Positions 11,887 through 23,900 of a stretch of DNA of 64,000 bases are shown here, piece after piece. Each line of letters opens with the position of its first letter. Position 1 is the first letter of the stretch. The DNA comes from Mangifera indica. Lineage: Eukaryota > Streptophyta > Magnoliopsida > Sapindales > Anacardiaceae. The notes under the pieces are model-generated. The model did no database searches. It saw nothing but the letters and a program-made list of their open reading frames with translations, and was not told where the DNA came from. Made by a program: the position numbers and the translations under genes. Location of the stretch: contig NC_058154.1 in assembly GCF_011075055.1 (NCBI RefSeq), positions 10,548,475 through 10,612,474 of the forward strand, written 5' to 3'.

Positions 11887-12644
11887 GGCCAAAAGACTTA
11901 TTCCCACCTAAGGTTTAGTCTATTCTCAAATTTTCACTTGCAAAGTTTTAAAAACTTAAATATTCATATATGAATTGTTAAAGTTAATAAAATCCGTTAA
12001 TTTTAAGTGTAAAATTATTATTTAACTAATAATATTAAAAAATATAAAAATTTACATAATTTTTTTCTTTGGTTTGAATAACTGGTAATTTTTCTTTAGG
12101 ATTATATTTTACAAAATTGTATTTTTCTCATAGGGTTTCAATTTTTTGGCAAAACCTCTCCCTCTCCAGCATTCGACACCCTCTAACCTTCTCTCTCCCT
12201 TCTTTCAGACTCATCTTCATTGGAGAAGACAAGTTTTTGTCTGGACGAAGACGAAAAAATTATCTTGGTTGATTCTAGATGAATTATGTCAGAGGAGAGC
12301 GACTTTCAAGTTGTCAAAGAGGGAAGGATATTGTTGAAAGGGATAGAAAGTGTTAAAGAAGTTGATTGTTTGTCGAAAAATTATCCTTGAAAATTTGAAA
12401 CCCTAAAGAGTAAAATATAATTTTTTTAAAGTTTAATCATATAAGAAATTAGTGGTTTTTCTGGATTGAAAGAGAAAAATGAAATTTTTTTTAATATAAT
12501 TAATTAATTGATAATTTTATTTTTAAAATTAATATATTTTATTAATTTAATAATTTATAAATAAATATTTGAATTTTTAAAATTTTGTAAACCAAAGTTT
12601 GGAGAATAAACTAAACGTCCTAGACAAGGGTAACTCTTTTGGGG
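11887..12644. mobile_element. Family B Mutator-like MITE (758 bp) with perfect 9-bp target duplication
   Basis: It starts GGCCAAAAGACTTATTCCCA and ends with a degraded complement (AACTCTTTTGGGG). TTATATTTT stands immediately on both sides (11878-11886 and 12645-12653). A 9-bp duplication is the signature of Mutator-like transposition. No long open frame. Confidence 0.8.
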
Positions 12645-12653
12645 TTATATTTT

Positions 12654-15110
12654 TGTACTAGGATGTTGCACTTTTGCTCCATCAACTGTCAACTATTAAC
12701 AGGTCCTTTTTATACTTTCCACCTCAGCTGAAAAAGTGACCAGCCATGGGAAAGCAAAGTGTCGATAAGTTATCAATGCAAAATAATTGAATCTTAGGTT
12801 GAAAAATTGGCGATAGGATAAGGTGGAATCCGTGCCATATCATCCTTATCCTCTTATGGAGACTGACGGAGGACAACTGCGCTGCCTCCACTAAACACAC
12901 AAGGATTTGATTGTAATTTTCTTTAGTTTTTGGACTATAATTTTCATTCATTTAACTTCTACAAGGGATGACATTGTTGAAACTATGAATTCGTTTATCG
13001 ACATGTTTGAGTAGATATTGTGGTCTGGTAGTGTTGAATTGATGGCCCTTGTTTGATGAAAGGGATTGGTTTATGACATGGGTTAACTCTGATAGGAGGA
13101 ATTGGTTTGAGATGGACACAAGCCTTAAGCTTCCAACCCCCACAAATCGTAACCTGCTTCCACACAGCCTACTTGCCTTGACCAACCAAGAACTTCCCTC
13201 AAAACCATTGCTACCAAAGTTCCCCTTCTCTTCTCTCTCAGATCTACAACCACCTCGACCTCACCTACTCAAGCTAGCAAGAAGCTCTCCTCCCAAACTG
13301 GTTGTTTCCAAGCAAGAATTGGGGAAGTAATCATGCAACCACCATTGAGGAGATTCACACGAGACGGTGAACCTTCATTTGGTGCTTGATACTCAAGGCT
13401 GCCAGCCAGTAGCAAATTTGGCCATCATGTCTCATGCGGTTGGCTAGGTCTAGCCTTCACGATAAGAAGGGAAAGGAAATGACAACCAAAGTTTTTGGAA
13501 TGGAATTTGACGGGAGATCAAGACATTCAACTCGTAAAAAGAATACAAGAATAAATTATGGAAAAAAAAGAGATTCAAAGAAGATTTAAAATAAGAGAGA
13601 GGTTAAGTAAAAAAAACGAATGAATACATTAAAAAAACAAGTCAAAAACAAAAGCAAAAGCAAAAAACAAAAGAGAGAATATGTGGATAATGTAGCAATC
13701 AACGATGATGTGACAATATATTTGACATGATATGACAAAATAATGTGACATACTTATGTGATGTCAGATGACATGTTTATACGATAAACCATGTAAAATC
13801 AAGTTTACTAGTTATAAAGAATAATTTAATGCAAGTTTTTTTGTTATTTTTTAGTAATTTATTTAAAATCAATTTCCTATTATTACTTATTACGGGTTTA
13901 ATTGGTAATTTTTTATAGAGCCTTATTTTAATTTAAAAAATAAGAGTTATTTAGGACTTTTTTGCTTAAAAAAACTCAATTTTATTGATATTATTTCTTA
14001 AAATAATAGTTTTCTAAATTTTAAAATTAATTAAGATTCCTATTTAAGTTAAACTAGTTATCTTTTGTGCTTAAGTTTTTTTAAATCTAATTAAGAAATA
14101 AGAAAATAAGTCTGTCTAAAGGTTTAAGTTTTATAATTCGATAATCAATTTATCATATTACCAATAAAATTTAGTTGAATTTTCTTTAAATAACTATGCG
14201 CTCTTAAATAAGGTTCTCGTTTATCCTTTCGTCCGTTAACAATATCAATTATTAATCATTTTTATGATAGATATCACAATCCCAGTACACTTGTCCTACG
14301 TAAAAAACAGTCATCATCGATAGAGGGAATGATTTGGTCTAACCGATGTTCGGATCATTTAATTAATGATTAAACTATTTAAAACTAATATTTGAATAAT
14401 TTTGTATAATTTATAATTAACTATATAATTTGATAATAAAATCATTGAATTTGATGGTATACATTCTTAAAATTGATATTTGAATTTTTGGTTTCAAATT
14501 TTAAAAATGAGTTATTTTTAAATTTTAGATTTTTTATACTTATCAGAAAAATTCGGGGTTTTATCTAATCCAATCTTTCCAACTATTTGGTTTAATCTTA
14601 TCCTATCAAGTCTAATTTTAAGGGTGACTTTTCAAATGAATTAAAACCATTTTTACTAACGGGTCACAAGACGACTAGTTGAAATAGTGATTCAATCCAT
14701 TTTTTAAGCCAAGGATGAGAGCACAAAATAAAAATGAGAAGGGTAATATAGTAATTTAGAAGAGTAACCAAATTTTTTTTTCGAAATCTATCGATCAAAT
14801 ATTTAAATTAGATAAAGTATAAAGTAATTTTGGCTGTGGAATTTAGTTATAAATCATAATAAAACAGTTTAATTTGTTTTTTGAAATTATTTTTAAAATT
14901 TTAAGATACCACCCAATAATTTCAAAATTAACAACTACACCCAAAAATACAAAATAAATCAATAAGAAAAGTAACTATTAAGACTATATTATATTTTTAG
15001 AATATAGAGACACTTATGAGATTAATTTTTTTAAAAATAATATTGATACCTTTATTATAATATTCAAATAAAATAATATGAATATTTTTTAACCATTAAA
15101 ATTAACGATT
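12654..15110. other. Intergenic, no gene recognised
   Basis: Two GATAAGG I-box cores face each other at 12817-12823 (+) and 12844-12850 (-), as in light-responsive promoters, but no photosynthesis gene follows. An open frame at 13049-13330 has no domain and was not called. From about 13800 the DNA is very AT-rich with nothing identifiable. Confidence 0.4.
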
Positions 15111-15112
15111 GA

Positions 15113-15440
15113 ATCTTATAATAGTCGAATTATATATTAAAAACCTAATTTTTTATATTAAGTATGGTATTATACTTATAATGGGGATTTTAAAAATAAA
15201 AACTAAAAAAATTATATTTCACATGTTATTATTTTTAAAAATATCATAAATACTATTAAAATTTTAAAAATTTATATAATTATTATTTTTTTTTTAAATA
15301 TGTCATTCTATATCAATAATATATATCTATCATATTATATATTTTTTATATCATATTAATTTGATATATTTTATTATATATATTATTTATTATTTTTATT
15401 ATTTTTTATCTATATGAAATGACATATTTTGTGCCCATGG
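15113..15440 (-). repeat. Family D AT-rich repeat, degraded copy
   Basis: Block order (AATTATATATTAAAAACCTAATTTTTTATA, AAATATCATAAATACT, ATCATATTAATTTGATATATTTTATTATA split across the region) parallels the copy at 26.8 kb. Divergent, so the call is moderate. Confidence 0.5.
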
Positions 15441-15555
15441 TTTTAGTTGATATCATTTTATGGATAAAACTTAATTGCTAAGATAATCCACATTAATTAT
15501 CATATAATAATCTTTTCCCAAATGCGTTCCCACTTATCTGACTTTTCAATACTAT

Positions 15556-17279
15556 TTTATAAATATCTCATTTTTTTAAAAATATCTTCGCCAGCCATGC
15601 CGCAGTTATATATGAAAGGTGGCGACTCTTCAGTCTTCTCTGTGGAAGCCCACAGTTATCTTATCTTCGCTTTTCATTACATGACAACTCGTGTTTACAC
15701 ATTGTTTCGCTTCTCAATCTCCTCAATTGCCTCTGTGCAGCTTCTTTCATGACCCCTTTATGCTACCATTGGTTCGCTTTCTAACTTGAAGATTAAGTTT
15801 CTATTTTTGTATTGTTCCGTTGTGGGTTCGGCCTGTTTCTGTCTTTGCTCTATCGGTATGTGATTGCTTTTGTGTTTCTGTTTCTGGGTTTTGTTTTGTT
15901 TTTTTCTTGGGTTGTGAAGTTGTTGGCTTTAGTTGTTTCTTGTTGTTGAAGGGTGAGTGAGTTCTGTGCTTTTGTTTTTGGAAATTGTGATTTTGAAGGA
16001 GGGTTTTGGGAGCTGTGGGTGAAATTCCTTCTCGTACAAGCTTCTGTGGAGTTTGTTTTTGAAGGGAGCTGGTTGAATGATATGATCTATTTATAATAGA
16101 AAGATTGTTTAGGTGATTTTGATGCCCTCTGTTTTGTTCCGAGAAAGCATAAGATGGATTTGAAACTTAGATCTCAATGTTGATGGCTTTCTAAGTTTTT
16201 TGCAATTCTTTTGATCAATTGTATTGACGAATGTGGCGCTGTTTTAGCCTTTTTTTTTTGCCAACACATACAAGTTTGTGCAATTTTGGAGAGTTCGTTT
16301 TGATTGTGAATTCTTCAATCTCTCTACTCAATTGAGATTGGGATTTATGTTCTATGTGAATGAAACAACCTATATATCGCTTTTTTTGCTTTTGTTTTCC
16401 TTGTGTTTGAGGAAAAGTATTAAGAAAAGAATTCTGTTCGCAATTTGTGATAGTTAATGTTCATGTCTGTTGTGAAAATTGGTACTTGAAGAGGCCATGA
16501 AAAAGTGGTCCTCTGATGTTACAGGTGATAAATAAAGCTAAATGCAGATGGCTTTAAAGGTCCATCTTGAATCATACTGCTGGCATTTAGTCATCATCTT
16601 TTTAAATTTATAATTTTTGGGGGGGATGTTAGATCCTAATCTTTGTCCTTATCATATGTGATATTGCAGTTGATTTATTTTTGCCTGAGGCTAATGTGTA
16701 GTCTTTCATACTTTAATGCGATCACTTATTATAATTATTGATTTAATGTAAAAGTTTGAACCTTATCCTCTTTGTGCCCATTCTCTTTTGCTTGTCAAGA
16801 TGTTTGGGGAATCAAATGACTAGTACTTCCTTTTAGGAGGATGACTACCGGGGCAGACCAAGGTGGGGTCAAAGGGGATCAATTGACCCTCATATCTTTG
16901 AAAATTTTTTATTTTGATATATGTAAAATATCGCTAGCCTCCTTTGATTTTGAAACTTTTTCAGTTTTGTATATGTAAAATATAAATATAATCTTAAAAT
17001 TTTACATTGCCCCTTTAAGTCTCATTATTCTTTATTCACTTTTGAATGTTTTATTTTTATTCAACATTGACTACATGATGGCCGACCTTAAAATTAAAAG
17101 GAAGGCATTTCCTAAAGGTCATTATGCATGTGTTGTCTTTATTTGTAGACAGTGAATAATTTGTTCTTGTTGTTTGTTGATCTGCTGAATATAGAACACA
17201 AAGCAGGTGCCTTGTCTTTTGGGTATTCTTTATGTGTATTTTCATGTATAATGCTGTGAAAACAATCTTTTGCCTACAG
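15556..17279 (+). promoter_or_regulatory. Probable promoter, 5' UTR exon and long leader intron of the RING gene
   Basis: TTTTATAAATA near 15556 is TATA-like. The next about 300 bases are pyrimidine-rich leader without a usable frame. A GT donor fits at 15856 (TCG|GTATGT) and the acceptor TTTGCCTACAG ends at 17279, giving an intron of about 1.4 kb before the coding exon. Inferred from composition and splice signals only. Confidence 0.45.
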
Positions 17280-17308
17280 AATACATTGAGCTGGAGACTC
17301 TCTATGAA

Positions 17309-18052
17309 ATGGATCAAGATCATTTACTCGAGCAGAAATTGAGTCCCATATCAGCATCTGCAGTAATCCCTGAAAGGGAAAGCAGCTGTTTTGAATGCAA
17401 TATTTGTTTACACTCGGTAAACGATCCTGTGGTTACCCTCTGTGGTCATCTATACTGTTGGGTTTGCATTTATAAGTGGCTCCATGTCCAAACTTCCTCT
17501 CATGATGCCAACAAACAGCAGCAGAAGTGCCCCGTCTGTAATGCTGACATTTCGCTTACTTCATTGGTCCCTCTCTATGGCGGTGGAACGTCCTCTTCAG
17601 AATGTGAATCCAAGAAGCATAATTTCGGTCTGGCTGTGCCCCATAGACCATCTCCTTCTATGTTGAACACGTCAAGTTCTAGCCCTACAACATCTATTGC
17701 ACATCGAACTCCACAACTGCATCAAGATCTCTTTCATCCACAAAGACGGTCATTGCTTAACCCACAGTACTGCCCTCACCATACCTGTGGTTATGCATCC
17801 ATTGCAACTTCGAGTCTTGTTGGTATGGCAACAATTAGTTTCGTCAACCCGCTGATCAGAATGTTTGGAGGGATGATATTAGAAAGGATTTTTGGAATTT
17901 CAGTCTCAAGTTTGTCCTTGAATCGTGTTTCTCATCCTCTAATGAGTAGCAACCATACATTGCGAAGGCAGCAAGTGGAGATTGACAAGTCCCTTAACAG
18001 AGTATCGATCTTTCTCATTTGTTGCCTGATTCTGTGTCTTCTTTTGTTCTGA
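17309..18052 (+). CDS. RMA1: RMA-type membrane-anchored RING E3 ubiquitin ligase
   Basis: Single coding exon of 247 aa. A C3HC4 RING finger spans C30 to C77 (CNIC, LCGHLYCWVC, KCPVC), with the Trp-bearing IYKWLH helix that contacts the E2. Next come LVPLYGGG, a Ser/Pro/His-rich linker, and a C-terminal hydrophobic anchor (about 231-247, ICCLILCLLLF). RMA proteins are tail-anchored E3 ligases of the endoplasmic reticulum that act in ER quality control and turnover of membrane cargo such as aquaporins (family knowledge). The start was chosen at 17309 (GAAATGG context). A frame-compatible ATG at 17270 lies inside the presumed intron. An out-of-frame ATG at 17304 opens a 12-codon overlapping uORF. 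The whole reading frame after the leader intron is intact. Confidence 0.9.
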   Translation: MDQDHLLEQKLSPISASAVIPERESSCFECNICLHSVNDPVVTLCGHLYCWVCIYKWLHVQTSSHDANKQQQKCPVCNADISLTSLVPLYGGGTSSSECESKKHNFGLAVPHRPSPSMLNTSSSSPTTSIAHRTPQLHQDLFHPQRRSLLNPQYCPHHTCGYASIATSSLVGMATISFVNPLIRMFGGMILERIFGISVSSLSLNRVSHPLMSSNHTLRRQQVEIDKSLNRVSIFLICCLILCLLLF

Positions 18053-19830
18053 TTGGGTGATTTTTTAGCATTAATCCTGTTCATACTACCAATGTTGATA
18101 GAAGTTCCTAAGTTGAGTAGAAACTTTTGTGGGACTGCTCTGCTATATCATAAAGTGTAGGTAATGTCTTACTCTTCATTGTAAATAAGTAGAATCCTAG
18201 TAGAATTCCAAATTAAATAAGATATCTACCTTATTACATTACTTCTAAATTAAGAAGTTTAAATAGGGGTTGAACCGATTCTTCTTTTCTTTGCTTATCT
18301 TGATGTTTACTCTCTGATATATGACTTTCCTATTGAAGGATGTGATTCTGCACTTTGGCAAGAACTAAGTGATAAACTACTTAAAAGTGCAAATTTTGAA
18401 GCAATAAAATTACGTACATTCAGTTTTGAGTATGAAAAACAAATATCATAATGTAAACACTGATTTAAATTTAAAGTGTACATTTGTTGTAGCAGTTGAA
18501 GAAACAAGTATCTCTTTATGATCTTTGGGGGAATCATACCTCAAAATCTATAGGGATTGAAAGTTCAAAGTCATAACTCCCTGCTTGCCCCAAGTTAACA
18601 GTATAATATCAATGGTTCTAATACCAAATAATATTATCGATGGTTTTGATAACAAACGATATGAACTTTGAGAGAATCACATTTTAAAAACTAGTTATTA
18701 TATTTTTCAATATAAGACCCCAATAATCTTCATTAAGGGATTTGATAATGATTGATTCCATGCTATATTACATGACAATGGCTTTAGCGAAACACCTGGT
18801 TAGACTTAAGGGTTAGCAAAATCAGTGGAGCATTTGAATTTTAAAGGAGAAGGTTTGAGTTTCAGCTTCTATCACATTTGTGAGACTTTGATTTATATAG
18901 TACAATAATTATAAATCTAATTATTGTGTCATAAGTTTACAGTCTTCCCTTAACCCAAAAAAAAAAACAAAAAAAGACTCACCAGGCTTAAGGAGTCAAA
19001 TCCTATGGATATTATCCCATTTCTTCAACCATGCCTTGATGCTTGAGAGAGGCTATTGAAAATAGGAAATCCAACCTATCATCTCCACAAATCTCTCCCT
19101 TACAACTAGATGATTGAAGCCACTAATAAATTACAACTCGATTACCTTTGTTACATAGTCAAACAAGATCGAAGATTTATTTACTTTTTTATTCATAGAC
19201 AATTTGTAAAATATATATAGTTTGCATAGTTTAATTCCTAAAAATCATAAACAAATAAGGCTAAACTGGAAAAAAATTAAAAAAACCTACTTTGGGAAGA
19301 AAAATTAAAATGAAATCGTAATCCAAGTCAGATTAGTTTACTAATTTTAACAATTGTAGCCCAAAAATGTTAAAAGCTTAAATAAATAAAAATATTGATC
19401 CACACTACAAGTTTAAATCGCAAACAATTTCCAATGCCGGTTGAAAACTCAAATGAACTTATGGTCTAGCCAAGAAAAACTAGACTCTGTTTTGAGCTAA
19501 GAAGTATTATACTTAAGTTTAGATAAGTTATCCTATAAATTATATGTATGAACAAATTGTTCAAACGTATTTATACAAATTGAGGTGACAATTTATGATG
19601 GGGATGATGTAATTGTTTATTTTTTCTCTTACTTCAGAATTACTTAATCAGATATTACCACCTTAGTTTGTATAGATAAATTTGTATGATTTACTTGTAT
19701 ATTCAGTATTACTCTTCATTCTATTTATAGTATATATCAATCAATAACCCACTTCACTTGCACTTAAGGGGAAGTGTTTAGAATATATAAATTTCGTATT
19801 GGAAAAAAATTAAAATGAAAAGATATATAA
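18053..19830. other. 3' flank of RING gene and featureless intergenic DNA
   Basis: AATAAG/AAATAAAA-like signals near 18210-18400 may end the transcript. No gene or clear repeat beyond that. Confidence 0.35.
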
Positions 19831-19837
19831 TATAATA

Positions 19838-19975
19838 GCAATACTATATGTATACATTTTTAATATATAATTTGATTGATATGTTATTATGTAATTTAAT
19901 ATTATTTTATCTTTAATTTAAAATTACTCGATTAAATAATGACACATTGTCTGTATACCTATATAGTCACAATTT
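19838..19975. mobile_element. Family A MITE copy
   Basis: It starts GCAATACTATATGTATACATT and contains TGATATGTTATTATGTAA and AATAATGACACATTG as in the other copies. Confidence 0.6.
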
Positions 19976-20257
19976 TTTTTTGGTTAGGTAAAATAGCTGC
20001 ATCTATTGATATCCCTCTATTTTGACAATTTGCCTTTCCTTTCTTCATTAGCCATTTGTTGACCAAAATTTTCCAAGCTTCCCATTTAGACTTTTGATCC
20101 TCAACATGTGCCCAAGTAGTCATTTGTGTACTTTCACACTATAAAATCAACAAAAATGTCTATAACCCTAATAAAAAAATGGACCCTCTTCACACATACA
20201 TGTATTTAAGAAGCTTCCTGTTTCTAAAATAATTAAAAGCTTGCACTTAAAAAAAAA

Positions 20258-20568
20258 GGCCAAAAGATGACATCATTTTCATTGGAGTGACCGAGAGAGA
20301 ACGCATCAGTTTATCGTTTCGGTTAGTTAAAAAACTTTAGAGAAGAAATATCACTTTTTAAATTTTAAGTGGGAAAAATTATTATATTTTTTAACTAAAG
20401 AAGAGAAATATGATAAATTTTTAGTTTTTTAAAAATATTTTTAATTAAATAACGTTTTTATCCTTAATTGTATAAATGAATTTTAACAAAAAGAATTAGG
20501 TTTTTAAAAATTAACAGATAAAAGTTTGGAATTTCACCAAACCTTGGGCAGGAACAAATCTTTTGGCC
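20258..20568. mobile_element. Family B MITE, short copy (311 bp)
   Basis: GGCCAAAAGATGAC at the left and AACAAATCTTTTGGCC at the right are inverted. The interior has the AGAAATATCAC / AATTAGGTTTTTAAAAATT blocks typical of B. The flanks are A-rich, so the 9-bp duplication cannot be judged. Confidence 0.65.
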
Positions 20569-20774
20569 TTGAGAAAATGCTTCACATTCTCTTGCTCCCT
20601 CCTTAGCATACACAAAATAATTTTATATATTTTTCAACAGCAATTGATGCTTTCTTTGTCTCTGTAATCTTTTCATTAATTAATTGTATGATCTATCTTT
20701 AAATGCTGAAAAATGGAAGAGCTTAAAAATATTTTAGAGATACGCAAGTTAATACAGGATTATCAAGAAGAGAT

Positions 20775-20945
20775 TTTAATATTGTACATATAATTATCAG
20801 TATTTTATTATATATAATACGCATCATATGAAATAATACAAATAAAATATAGTATATATTATAAAGTATATCAAATTAATATAATATAGTAGATATATCG
20901 TACGATATGATACATACTATTATAGGGGTGTATATGAGAAATATC
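20775..20945 (+). repeat. Family D repeat, left part, interrupted by the hAT element
   Basis: It runs TAATTATCAGTATTTTATTA ... GTACGATATGATACATACTA ... GTATATGAGAAATATC, as in the intact copy at 36.5 kb, then stops at the hAT left end. The missing right part resumes at 25311. Confidence 0.7.
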
Positions 20946-23900
20946 AATGTTTTTAAAATCAGACCAGTAATCGAACTGGTGAGATTACTGAGTCACGGTT
21001 CGACCGGTTGAACTGACTGGGTTAACCTACAAAATATAAACAGTTGGAAAGAGAGCAAGCCGGACACTAAGTCTTTTCATTATGCGACACAACTTAAAAA
21101 TTACCATCCCAACAACAATTAGCACATAGAACAAAATCATAGAAAGTGATTAAACTACAAGAAATGTAATATACAACTTTTCACGACCAATTAAACAACA
21201 TTCAATCTAACTCACAATTAACCATCTAAACACTGTTTAGAAGATAACATAACCATTTAATTTTAAAACGCAAACACATGTGTAGTAAAATGATATATCA
21301 CCAATTATTATTGTGATATAAGTTAGACTACTTAATTAAATTCCACTATTCCCAAAACCTAAACATCGCAATCCAACAACCATTAACACTAACAAAAGAA
21401 ATTAGAAAGGTATTGGATTCACATTACACAATTTTTTACTACTAACCATAGAAACAATATAAAATCTCATTCAATTATCTATAATTCACTCTATATGAAT
21501 TTAACAACTTAATAACCTACATAAAACACAACACAACCATTTTATAAATACATCAGACCTTATAATCTAATCATTAATCTACTACAACACACAAAAATTG
21601 CAATAACACTAAAAATAGTTTGCTAGTCAATAACACTGATGATAACAAAGTATATTTGTTTCTTTGAATCGTAAATTCCAATTCATGGAAACAAAGACAA
21701 AAAACTCAAAAAAACCAAAACAACAAAACAATTTTTAATATCTTAATCAAACAATTCGCACTCTACGACGGAAGCTCTAATCAATCTTCATCATTATCAT
21801 GGGCATCAAATATCACCATTGCATCATCTTCATCACCTATAAAAATATAATAAAGTTATAATCTAATATAAAATTTAAATATACATGAACTTAAAAAACC
21901 TATTGATTTTAAACCAACCTTTAGGATCATGAGAACATGACTCTTCAATATCTTTTTGATATTCTTCATCAAGCATATTTTCTAATTCATCATAATCAAG
22001 TTCTTCTTCTTCTTCTTCTTCATCCACAACCCAAAACTCAGTTTTATTAATTGATTCATAATCTACATAATCATATGACTTCTTGGAATATTCAATCCTA
22101 TACATTGATATAAAAATATTATTCCCATTAGTAAACCTAATATAAAATACATACATATATATGAACATGTAAAATCACATGAGAAAAGAAATTTAATTTT
22201 TTTTATACCTATCTTTCAATCGTAGATTGTAATGAATATAGACAAGATCATTAAGCCTTTGATGCTCTAGCTTATTTCTTTTCTTCGTGTGTATGCATTC
22301 AAATACATTCCAGTTTCGTTCACATCCAGATGAAGAAGTTGTTTGGCTAAGAAACCTTATTGCTAACTTTTGTAGATTTGGAGTATCATAACCAAATAAT
22401 CTCCACCATTCATCTTTCATTAAAAAACAAGTTAAATGATCAAATTATTAAAATACAGTAAATAAAATTAAAGATAATATTAAACATTAAAGCATGGATA
22501 AATTTTGATTCTTATCGGATCGAATATTCTTGCTACTAGTATAAGCTAATGAACAAGAAAAACTTTTTAAACAATTTCGATATAAACCAGTTTCAGCTAA
22601 CAACTTTGACTTGTCACATATAATCTGTTTTTCAATCACATCCATCAACCCACTCATAATCTCTGGTTTTTTGCAAAAATTGTCTCAATCATATTGAAAA
22701 GGTAGGTTTAACCAATATGTTGCAACATGAAGACTTTGACGCAACATTTTATCCCATCTAGCATCTATAATGTTGGTATAGGGCTTGTACAAATGCTTCT
22801 TATTTTTGAACAACTTTTTAATACCCAAGTGTGCCCTATATAGCCTTTCATAAACATAACCTAAAGCAGGTTTTTCATTAGAATCACAAATATGCAAAAG
22901 ATGTATTAGTGGAGTCATAATCCTTACTGTGATCAAGCAATTATTCCAAAAATTTCCATTAAGAACAATTTGTTTAACCTCTTTACCCTTTTGCATCTTT
23001 AAGAATTTTTTGTAATTTGCATCAATAACAAGAGCTTGCAAATCATCTTTATGATCATGTAAACTTTTCAAAGCAATAAAATTGGTGGCAAAGCGAGTGG
23101 CTCCAAGACGAATAATTTCTCTCCAATTCGGCCTTTTTCTTAACTAATTTAAAGTCCATTTATAATTATAAAAAAAATTGTTACCTTATAAGCAAGATTA
23201 ACGAAACTCTGCACCTCAGACATTTCTCCTATGTCCTTCATTATTAAATTAATGTAATGAGTAACGCATGGTGACCAACTAATGTAAGGAAATCTCTCAC
23301 AAAGTAAATATCCTACAACTTTGTAGTTCTCTCCATTATTAGTCACCATATGAACTACATTTTGAAGACCCACCCATTCAGCCAATTCTACAAACAAATT
23401 ACACAAACTTTTTGCATTTGTAGAGAAACTTGAAGTATCAACTGATTTGACAAATGTAATTCCTCTAGGACAATACACTAAGAAATTTATTAAAGATCTT
23501 TGTCTTGTGTCTAACTAACCATCGGCCATAATGGAACAACCTGTTTCATCCCAAGTGCTTCGATAAGAGTCGAAAATCAACTTTACATGTTGCTTAGCAT
23601 TTTTCAACAAATTTACACGTAAAGCATGTTAAGATGGACCTTTATATCCATGACCCGTATTTGTTATCTTACTTATTGCAGTTTGATAAAAAAGAGAATT
23701 CACCGCATTTATAGAAATACATGCATTGTAAAACCATAAGACAATTTCCAAGTCAGTATCATGTCATCTTTCTTGACTTTGCATACATGTCTTGATACTC
23801 GATTGAGAAAGATCACAAGACATTTTGAAAAATGTGTCAATAGTAGCACTTGTTTTTCTCTTTCCTTTATAAGAACTTCTAGACTGATACCCAAAAATCT

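Noticed and set aside
13049..13330. 93-aa plus-strand open frame, Pro/Leu/Ser-rich
   Set aside because: No domain, no promoter at a proper distance and no splice partner. Part of another frame looks transit-peptide-like but has no continuation.
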